A stretch of DNA of 64,000 nucleotides from CAYNJF01 sp964351745. GTDB lineage: Bacteria; Pseudomonadota; Gammaproteobacteria; Berkiellales; Berkiellaceae. The notes under the pieces are model-generated. The model saw only the letters and a program-made list of their open reading frames with translations, had not been told where the DNA came from and did no database searches. The position numbers and the translations under genes are program-made. Shown piece after piece: positions 58,157 through 64,000 of the stretch. Positions within the stretch are counted from its first letter, which is position 1. The number at the start of each line of letters is the position of its first letter. The stretch is from the NCBI GenBank assembly GCA_964351745.1, contig CAYGPI010000005.1, forward strand, positions 1 through 64,000, written 5' to 3'.

Positions 58157-58885
58157 ATGAAAATAAGATATCAGTTTTTAAGTTTTGCAGTCTGCGCGAT
58201 TTATGGCGCAGCAGCTTTTGCAACAACTTGGACTTACGCAGGAGACACTAGTCCAGCGTTTTGGGGGAAGCTTGATGAATCATATGATATGTGTGAGAAG
58301 GGCGTTAACCAATCACCAGTAAATATTACGCAGGGTTATGATGTAACGCTTCCCGAATTAAAATTTCATTACGTTAAAAGTGATCTAAAGCTTATCAACA
58401 AGGGGCATACCATTGTTGCGGATTTAGATACAGAAAATACTTTAGAGTTAAATGGTGAAATTTATAAGCTTGTACAGTTCCATATTCATACGCCAAGCGA
58501 GCACGCTCTAAACAATAAAACCTACCCTCTAGAAATTCACTTTGTTCATGAAAATCAGGATAATCATTTGCTGATTGTTGGCCTGTTTTTTGAGATTGGT
58601 AAAAACGGTACTGTTATATCTAAGTTATATAAGCAGGCACCTAAACAACCTGGAATGGACAAAGAAATATGGTCTTTCGATATAAAATCACTACTCCCCC
58701 TTAAGCTAGACTATTTTACTTATAATGGATCATTAACAACACCGCCTTGTACGGAGGGAGTACGTTGGATTGTTCTGAAAGAAGCCTTACAGATTAAAGA
58801 AAAAGAACTAGTGAATTTGAAGGTTTTTTTAAATGAGAATAATCGACCTGTTCAAGACATGAATGCTCGCTTTTTAATGGAATAG
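58157..58885 (+). CDS. periplasmic alpha-carbonic anhydrase
   Basis: Interconverts CO2 and bicarbonate in the periplasm. It has 242 residues with a signal peptide ending AFA (about residue 22). Zinc ligands: two His in VQFHIHTPSEH and the third in LEIHFVH. The family cystine pair fits YDMCEKGVNQSP and TTPPCTEGV. Lies downstream of sRNA 1 in its own transcription unit; a leader of about 30 bases follows a TATATT at about 58120. Confidence 0.94.
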   Translation: MKIRYQFLSFAVCAIYGAAAFATTWTYAGDTSPAFWGKLDESYDMCEKGVNQSPVNITQGYDVTLPELKFHYVKSDLKLINKGHTIVADLDTENTLELNGEIYKLVQFHIHTPSEHALNNKTYPLEIHFVHENQDNHLLIVGLFFEIGKNGTVISKLYKQAPKQPGMDKEIWSFDIKSLLPLKLDYFTYNGSLTTPPCTEGVRWIVLKEALQIKEKELVNLKVFLNENNRPVQDMNARFLME

Positions 58886-59256
58886 AATTTGATTCTATAA
58901 AATAAGCAGAGCAGAGATTGTAGGTCAATTTAATTACTAAAACCAGAGCCGCATCACAACAAACTGCGTATTATGAACTAAACTTTAGTGAGAGCCAGCC
59001 ACAGTAGCGCCTGCAACTCCGAAAATAAGCTAAATGTTTCATTGATATGTAAGATCCCCATGTCCACAATCCCTCAATAATTGTCCGCCAGATAGTGTTT
59101 CCAGTTTAGAGAGATAACCTGTTTTTTTCATATTTATTCATCGCAGTTTCTTTTAGTTTAATTTTCGCCCTCCGATATTTAAGCATGATTAGCGGAGGCA
59201 GATTTTGGTTTGCAGGGCATATAGATTAATAGGGTTTAGTGTTGTGTTTGAATATA
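58886..59256. other. non-coding spacer after carbonic anhydrase gene
   Basis: No gene, repeat or clear terminator was found between the carbonic anhydrase and the convergent CorB-like gene. Confidence 0.5.
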
Positions 59257-60504
59257 TTATTCATCATGTGTCTCATCCTTGTCTATGGGTTGAATCACGA
59301 CTGACTCTATTTGAGCGTTAATTATTTTTTCTATCACCACGTTAAAATTCGGGCATTTAACATGTTCGCCTTCCTTGGGTACCCTACCAAGCGTTTCATA
59401 GATCAACCCAGCAAGTGTTTCAATCTCTTCATTCGTGTCAATATCTATATTTAATAATTGTTCTAGCGCGTAAACAGAGCATCGACCTTTGGCTTGAATC
59501 GTACCATCCGCATTCTCAGTCCAGTCAACATGGGTGTGATGAAACTCATCTTTCATAATGCCGAGCAATACTTGTAGTACATTGTCTAGGGAAATAAATC
59601 CACATAACGTTTTATTTCTATAAACTAAGGCAAACTGAGGTATGCCTGCTTGAAAGCGACTAAGCAAGTTCTTCAAAGGGAAATGAGATGGGATTTTAAA
59701 TGCTGGCCGTATAATCTCATCAAGCTTGGTAATATTATCTTTAGTAAGCAAATCTTTAATATGAACAATACCGATAATATCATTTTTGTTTGGATCAAAT
59801 ACTGGATAACGAGTATATTGATGGGTTTTAACAAATTTGAATATAGCCTCTAAGGAGTCGTTTTTATTGAGCATAACCATTTCATTGGCAGGCCTCATCA
59901 CTTCTCTAACCTTGAGTTCATGCAAATCTAAGCTCTTCTCAATTAAATCAGCCTCACTTTCTTCAAAAACGCCATGCTCCCCACCAATTTCTGCAAGTGC
60001 GAGAAAATCAGACCTGGAAAATAAGCTTTTACCATGGTGGCCAGGAATGAATTTTGTAACCAGTTGACATAACCAAACCAAAGGAAACATAGTTTTTATT
60101 AAAATTGATAATGAATAAAATGTAAAAGGAGTAAATTTTTTCCAAAAATTAGCCCCGATTGTCTTGGGAATGATTTCAGATAGGAGTAAAATAGCTAGGG
60201 TCATGACAATTGGCACAAGTAATTTTGTGATATAGGGATCGGTATGGCTCCAAATCAGAGAGGCTTGTTCACCGACCCCAATAGCGCCTACAGTATGTGC
60301 AATCGTATTTAAGCTTAAAATTGCAGCTAATGGTTTATCAATTTGCTCTTTGAATTTCTGAAGCTGTTTCCCTAAGTATTGTTTTTTTCGCAACTTAATT
60401 TGCGTATAGGATGGTGTAATACTCAGCAAAACAGCTTCCCATAAAGAGCACATAAACGACATGGTTATGGCGAAGCAAAAAAAGAAAATCAATAAAGTAT
60501 ACAA
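59257..60504 (-). CDS. CNNM/CorB-family magnesium transport protein
   Basis: A 415-residue membrane protein: DUF21 domain with three to four hydrophobic segments (about 1-160), two CBS domains (about 195-310, VMRPANEMVML and IVHIKDLL), and a CorC_HlyC transporter-associated domain at the C-terminus. The family exports or controls Mg2+ and Co2+. It lies 63 bases downstream of mgtE in the same direction, giving a magnesium pair. Confidence 0.9.
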   Translation of the reverse strand: MYTLLIFFFCFAITMSFMCSLWEAVLLSITPSYTQIKLRKKQYLGKQLQKFKEQIDKPLAAILSLNTIAHTVGAIGVGEQASLIWSHTDPYITKLLVPIVMTLAILLLSEIIPKTIGANFWKKFTPFTFYSLSILIKTMFPLVWLCQLVTKFIPGHHGKSLFSRSDFLALAEIGGEHGVFEESEADLIEKSLDLHELKVREVMRPANEMVMLNKNDSLEAIFKFVKTHQYTRYPVFDPNKNDIIGIVHIKDLLTKDNITKLDEIIRPAFKIPSHFPLKNLLSRFQAGIPQFALVYRNKTLCGFISLDNVLQVLLGIMKDEFHHTHVDWTENADGTIQAKGRCSVYALEQLLNIDIDTNEEIETLAGLIYETLGRVPKEGEHVKCPNFNVVIEKIINAQIESVVIQPIDKDETHDE

Positions 60505-60567
60505 ATGAAGATCCCTTTTGATAATAATGTTGTTTCGTGCATCAATGTGACTACAAAAAAAACATGA

Positions 60568-61929
60568 TTAAGTTGTATGAAATAAAAACAAGGTGGCAAT
60601 ACCTAAAAATATTAAAAACCCTGCGATATCACTGAATGCAACCAAAATAACACTGCCGGCAATGGCTGGATCAATTTTAAACCTATTTAGAACCAAGGGT
60701 ATCATCGTACCAGCGGTAGAGCTGAGCAGAATACTTAGAATTAAGGCGCCACCAAACACTAAGCTTAGTTTAATGTCTTGTTTCCAAATAAATACAAATG
60801 TGGCGACCACCGTAGACCAAATTAAACCATTTAATAGCCCCACTATCATTTCCTTTGAGAGTAATTTAAATTTATTTTCTTTTGTCACTTGATCTAAAGC
60901 AATACCTCGAGTTACCAAGGTTAAAGTTTGATTGCCAACCACCCCACCCATACTCGCGACCACAGGCATTAATACAGCAAGCATAACAATCTTTTGGATA
61001 GATTGCTCGAATAGGCTAATTGTAAAAGCAGCGATGAGAGAATTAATAAGATTGATGCCTAACCACAATGAACGATAACGAATCGTTGATAGCACTGGAC
61101 TAAAGACATCTGTTTTAGCACTTAAACCTGCTGGACGCATTAACAACTCTTCATTTCGCTCTTTAATCACATCAACCACGTCATCGATGGTAATACGACC
61201 TAGCAGGATATTGTTTTGATCAACAACCGGGGCAGAAAGTAAATCTCGCTCTTCAAATGTTTTAGCGACAGCCTTGGCAGGCATAGTAACTAACAATGGT
61301 CTTTTTTTAGAGTCCATTATTTCAGTTATAAATGAATCAGGTGAACTACAGATTAAATCCTTTAATGAAACAGAGCCTAAATATTGATTGTTTTGAGAAA
61401 CGATATAGATTCTATCTAAGTGCTCAGGGCTGGTTTGAAAGTTATTGCGTAATATGCGTAAATGCTCAATAGTCATTTGTATAGTCATATCTGAACGAAT
61501 GGCAATGGCATCAATATCCATTAGTCCACCGGCAGTATCATCTGGGTATTCTTTGACTAAGTTGTATTGTTCACGTTTTTGGGTATCCATATCCTGAACT
61601 AAAGATTGGATCACAGCTTGAGGTAGAAATTCATCTAAATCAGCAATTTCATCAATTTGTAAATCTTTGATTGCTGCAGTTAAGCGTTCTTCTGAAGATA
61701 TCTCAATGAGTTGTTGAGTCACATCTTTACGGACTTGTAGTAAAACTTCGCCTTGTATTTCAGGCGTCAACGCTTCCCAAACCGCGATCCGTCTTTCATA
61801 TGGTAATGATTCTAACAAACTTCCAATTTCAGCGGGATGTAGCTCTAAAATTTCTTTATTTATGTTCTCCTCAAGCTTCTGAGCTAAAATTCTTTTTAGC
61901 AGCTGGTTATCTTCATTTTTCATTTTCAT
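60568..61929 (-). CDS. mgtE: magnesium transporter MgtE
   Basis: Magnesium channel/transporter, 453 residues. N-terminal domain (HPAEIGSLLESL at about 31-42), two CBS domains (PDDTAGGLMDIDAIAIR and the AKTFEERDLLSAPVVDQ region), a plug helix, and five membrane segments. Pore motif PVVASMGGVVGNQ and the last segment SDIAGFLIFLGIA contain the conserved Asn, Gln and Asp. ATG 61929 is used; ATG 61923 is an alternative, and the ribosome site is weak for both. Confidence 0.95.
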   Translation of the reverse strand: MKMKNEDNQLLKRILAQKLEENINKEILELHPAEIGSLLESLPYERRIAVWEALTPEIQGEVLLQVRKDVTQQLIEISSEERLTAAIKDLQIDEIADLDEFLPQAVIQSLVQDMDTQKREQYNLVKEYPDDTAGGLMDIDAIAIRSDMTIQMTIEHLRILRNNFQTSPEHLDRIYIVSQNNQYLGSVSLKDLICSSPDSFITEIMDSKKRPLLVTMPAKAVAKTFEERDLLSAPVVDQNNILLGRITIDDVVDVIKERNEELLMRPAGLSAKTDVFSPVLSTIRYRSLWLGINLINSLIAAFTISLFEQSIQKIVMLAVLMPVVASMGGVVGNQTLTLVTRGIALDQVTKENKFKLLSKEMIVGLLNGLIWSTVVATFVFIWKQDIKLSLVFGGALILSILLSSTAGTMIPLVLNRFKIDPAIAGSVILVAFSDIAGFLIFLGIATLFLFHTT

Positions 61930-62870
61930 TGAGTATGTCAGCCTTTTTATATGTTTTCGGTATTAAGATTTTGTCAAATTTTGAGTCTATTTTTTACAAA
62001 GCATAAAAGATTGATAATTGGCATCTTTAGCTGATCAACTTGCAAGCTAAATAGAGTCAATACCTTTGAATACCTAAAAAGCGTCTTTATAAGATTACTC
62101 ACCCCTAAATAAAGATTTTCATTAGTTTGTCCTATATAGGCGCCAAATCCACTTTAGAATACTAGAGTATTCAGATGATGTAGATCAAGGATCCGCAGAA
62201 TGCAAAGAAGATTTGGGAGCCGCCGGCAAAAAAAATTGCATTCATGTGTCTGACCAAAGTCGAGGCCTCGGGCGCTTGAGGTATTAAGATTTTGCTAGAT
62301 AACGTCATATTAACACATGATCAGATCCAAGATTTAATGTCGAGTATCTTGGGTTTAAATTTAAACAATAAAGATCAAGCGCTGATTGCCAGAATCATCG
62401 GTTTTTATGGTTGGCTTTTTAGAGAGGTAAATCAGTATTAAACTGTTATAATGATTGGTGAGTACCCACAGGGCATAAATCCTCCAAGTTAAAGTAAATA
62501 CAAAGAATGCAACCTGATAGAATGGTGCATCACTGTTAAATGTAAAAGATCATGCTGCTTATTCTTGAGTTGAGTATGACTTAGACGAAGTGCTCGGTAA
62601 ATCTCAGTCATGGCATGCTTATTCAAAAGCTTAATAGCTTGTCACCAAATCCGATTGGGGATACGATCAGAATTTTCTTTAGAGTCACGACAGTGCTAAA
62701 TTTCTAAGCGTACAGTTTCAAGGGTACTAGTGGCCACGTTAACTCCATGCCAATGGTGATGGAGCAGCAATATATGACAGGCTTAGGGGGCTCAAGGCAT
62801 GCTCATCGCAAGCTTACTCTTCCCATGAAGAGATCCTAAATTGCCTGAGTTCAAAGAGGTTAACAGATTA
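61930..62870. other. 940-base intergenic region with direct repeat and odd composition
   Basis: No confident gene. GGTATTAAGATTTTG occurs exactly at 61959-61973 and again at 62280-62294 (15 bases, 321 apart). Between them is a GC-rich patch (GCCGCCGGC near 62218 and palindrome CGAGGCCTCG near 62261) unlike its AT-rich surroundings. A 49-codon frame at 62292-62441 (TTG start, GAGG ten bases upstream) is the only short open frame of note. It looks like decayed or inserted sequence. Confidence 0.45.
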
Positions 62871-63446
62871 ATGATGGAAAAAAACGAAGATGCAAACCAA
62901 CCTGTATCGGTCATTGTTGATAGAGAGGTTTTACCAGATAAAAGGGAAGATTTTGAACTTTGTCTCAAAGGGGTGATTGAGGCATGTCGAGTCTTCCCTG
63001 GAAGTATGGGAACAGATGTCAGTTTCCCGGATTCACATAATGAGCTTCATTATCGTGTCGTTTTTAGATTTTCAACATTATCAGATCTTAAGGTTTGGGA
63101 GAAATCCCCAGAAAGACTTTATTGGATCCAGAAAATAGATAAACTAATTAAAGAGCCAACACAGTTACAGGTTGTCACAGGTCTTGAGACTTGGTTTGCT
63201 TTGCCTAAGACTAAGTCTATTGTGCCCCCGAAGCGGTATAAAATGGCATTCATCACTTGGTTTGCATTGACACCACTGCTTATAGTTTTTAATTTAGCGG
63301 TGCAACCTTGGCTTGGTCATTGGCACCTTGTACCTAGAATTCTTATCTCAACACCAATCTTGGTTTTAATTATGACTTATTTTCTGATGCCGTTGATGGC
63401 CAAGGTATTTTCAGCTTGGTTATACCCTCAAAGAAATAAGCCTTAA
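62871..63446 (+). CDS. antibiotic-biosynthesis-monooxygenase-like membrane protein
   Basis: A 191-residue protein from ATG 62871 (GAGG eleven bases upstream); the frame is open from TTG 62841, so the start is uncertain. An N-terminal domain with the ABM-type ferredoxin-like pattern (SVIVDREVLPDKREDFELCL, YRVVFRFSTL, and LKVWEKSPER) spans about residues 8-110. Two C-terminal hydrophobic segments (about 130-150 and 155-180) anchor it to the membrane. The family includes monooxygenases and small stress proteins; the substrate is unknown. Confidence 0.7.
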   Translation: MMEKNEDANQPVSVIVDREVLPDKREDFELCLKGVIEACRVFPGSMGTDVSFPDSHNELHYRVVFRFSTLSDLKVWEKSPERLYWIQKIDKLIKEPTQLQVVTGLETWFALPKTKSIVPPKRYKMAFITWFALTPLLIVFNLAVQPWLGHWHLVPRILISTPILVLIMTYFLMPLMAKVFSAWLYPQRNKP

Positions 63447-63526
63447 ACTTTGGGAAAGGGTAAATCTGCAAATCAATCACCGTTAATCATTAATTGAGCG
63501 AAAATTGCTATATAGACCTGCGTCTT

Positions 63527-63544
63527 TGTGAGAGATCTCTCAAT
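63527..63544 (+). promoter_or_regulatory. GacA/UvrY/LetA-type binding palindrome upstream of sRNA 2
   Basis: TGTGAGAGATCTCTCAAT: the central TGAGAGATCTCTCA is a perfect 14-base palindrome, closely matching the E. coli UvrY repeat. The centre lies about 179 bases before the sRNA start, as at sRNA 1. Confidence 0.82.
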
Positions 63545-63680
63545 GTGAGTAGGGATATTGCTGTAATGTATTATGGGTGATTGTCACTAATGACCTGATG
63601 CTAAATTTTAACTATCTGATTTTACATGGGTAATATTTTAACAGTAGTGCTTCTAGGGAGATGCGAAGAATGATAGTGCC

Positions 63681-63708
63681 TTGTACAATTAAACAGATAG
63701 CGTATTCT
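63681..63708 (+). promoter_or_regulatory. promoter of sRNA 2
   Basis: -35 TTGTAC (63681-63686), 16-base spacer, -10 TATTCT (63703-63708), in the same conserved ATAGCGTATTCTTA block as sRNA 1. Confidence 0.7.
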
Positions 63709-63714
63709 TATCAG

Positions 63715-63820
63715 TAGGTGCTTTGCCAGGGGCACAAGGAAAGATTGCAAGGGACAGGCAATCGAACAAGGAAGTTGCATGGAGCATTAAAGGGCAATGG
63801 AGCGCCCACTGGCACCTTGA
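63715..63820 (+). ncRNA. CsrB/RsmY-type regulatory sRNA 2
   Basis: About 106 bases, paralogous to sRNA 1. Five GGA motifs (63738, 63752, 63770, 63781, 63799). Hairpin GATTGC-loop-GCAATC is now fully Watson-Crick; TGC-ATGGA-GCA and a GGGC/GCCC stem with ATGGA loop also carry motifs. Closing arms AGGT plus GCCAG pair with CTGGC plus ACCT, with two compensatory pair changes relative to sRNA 1. Predicted to sequester CsrA/RsmA. No clear U-tailed terminator is visible; the 3' end is estimated. Confidence 0.82.
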
Positions 63821-63905
63821 AATATACCAGACATAACTACCTATTAAAACCCATTCCTCAATTTTTTTTAAACTCTCATGCAGTTTGAGTTCTTACTTTT
63901 ACGTT

Positions 63906-64000
63906 CTATCTATTTTTTATGCCTAAAGGCTTGGGCTCTTCCTTAGCTTCTTTACTTGAAGAGATAATTTCTTTAAGTGACTCTGTGACTTTTTGATCAT
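63906..64000 (-). CDS. possible C-terminal end of a protein running off the window
   Basis: On the minus strand an open frame enters from the window edge and ends at TAG 63906-63908, giving about 30 hydrophilic residues (VTESLKEIISSSKEAKEE near the start and PKPLGIKNR at the end). The amino-acid mix is coding-like, but the fragment is too short to prove a gene. Confidence 0.4.
   Translation of the reverse strand, partial: DQKVTESLKEIISSSKEAKEEPKPLGIKNR

Noticed and set aside
62292..62441. 49-codon frame in the mgtE upstream spacer
   Set aside because: TTG start with distant GAGG, no recognisable family, surrounding DNA has no other coding signal; kept only as a note in the spacer entry.

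Overview
This window is a chromosomal segment of an AT-rich gammaproteobacterium. The gene order is the classic gammaproteobacterial one (map|rpsB-tsf-pyrH-frr-uppS-cdsA-dxr-rseP ... bamA-skp-lpxD-fabZ-lpxA-lpxB-rnhB-dnaE, then accA-tilS, then pyrG-kdsA-eno-ftsB-ispD-ispF-truD-surE-yqaA-nlpD-rpoS). Two ATP/ADP-translocase-type nucleotide transporters, proteins that look like host-directed effectors, and a paired Gac/Rsm-type small-RNA module suggest an intracellular bacterium of the Legionellales (Legionella/Coxiella/Berkiella-like). The genus is inference; no 16S or other phylogenetic marker was tested.

Layout. 1-19.5 kb: housekeeping block for translation, undecaprenyl and CDP-diacylglycerol synthesis, the MEP pathway, outer-membrane assembly, lipid A synthesis and DNA polymerase III. 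lpxB is crossed by a 10-N assembly gap and carries an in-frame TAG just after it. 19.8-40.8 kb: about 21 kb of accessory genes between dnaE and accA, which are neighbours in E. coli. They are a BrnQ-like carrier, nucleotide transporter 1 with a cupredoxin-like protein, a MATE pump, several unrecognised proteins, a small double-glycine-leader peptide, HD and NYN proteins, a GST/RND/adaptor pump operon, a small PTP-like protein, nucleotide transporter 2, and a bufferin-type RiPP operon (bufABC). 41-43.3 kb: accA-tilS. 43.5-48.1 kb: a second accessory insert of three effector-like genes, one a helical-repeat protein and two rich in Pro/Tyr docking-type motifs. 48.4-57.7 kb: pyrG to rpoS. 57.7-64 kb: two CsrB/RsmZ-type sRNA genes, a periplasmic carbonic anhydrase, a CNNM/CorB plus MgtE magnesium pair, and a membrane protein with a monooxygenase-like domain.

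How it fits together. The most informative non-coding discovery is a pair of paralogous sRNAs (57.9 kb and 63.7 kb). Each has five GGA motifs, mostly in hairpin loops, a closing stem with two compensatory changes between the copies, the same -35/-10 geometry, and an 18-bp GacA/UvrY/LetA-type palindrome about 178 bp upstream. They should titrate a CsrA/RsmA protein encoded outside this window. One lies directly after rpoS, as rsmZ does in Pseudomonas. Energy parasitism (two nucleotide carriers), magnesium uptake, copper buffering and multidrug export fit growth inside a host cell with a biphasic Rsm-controlled life cycle.
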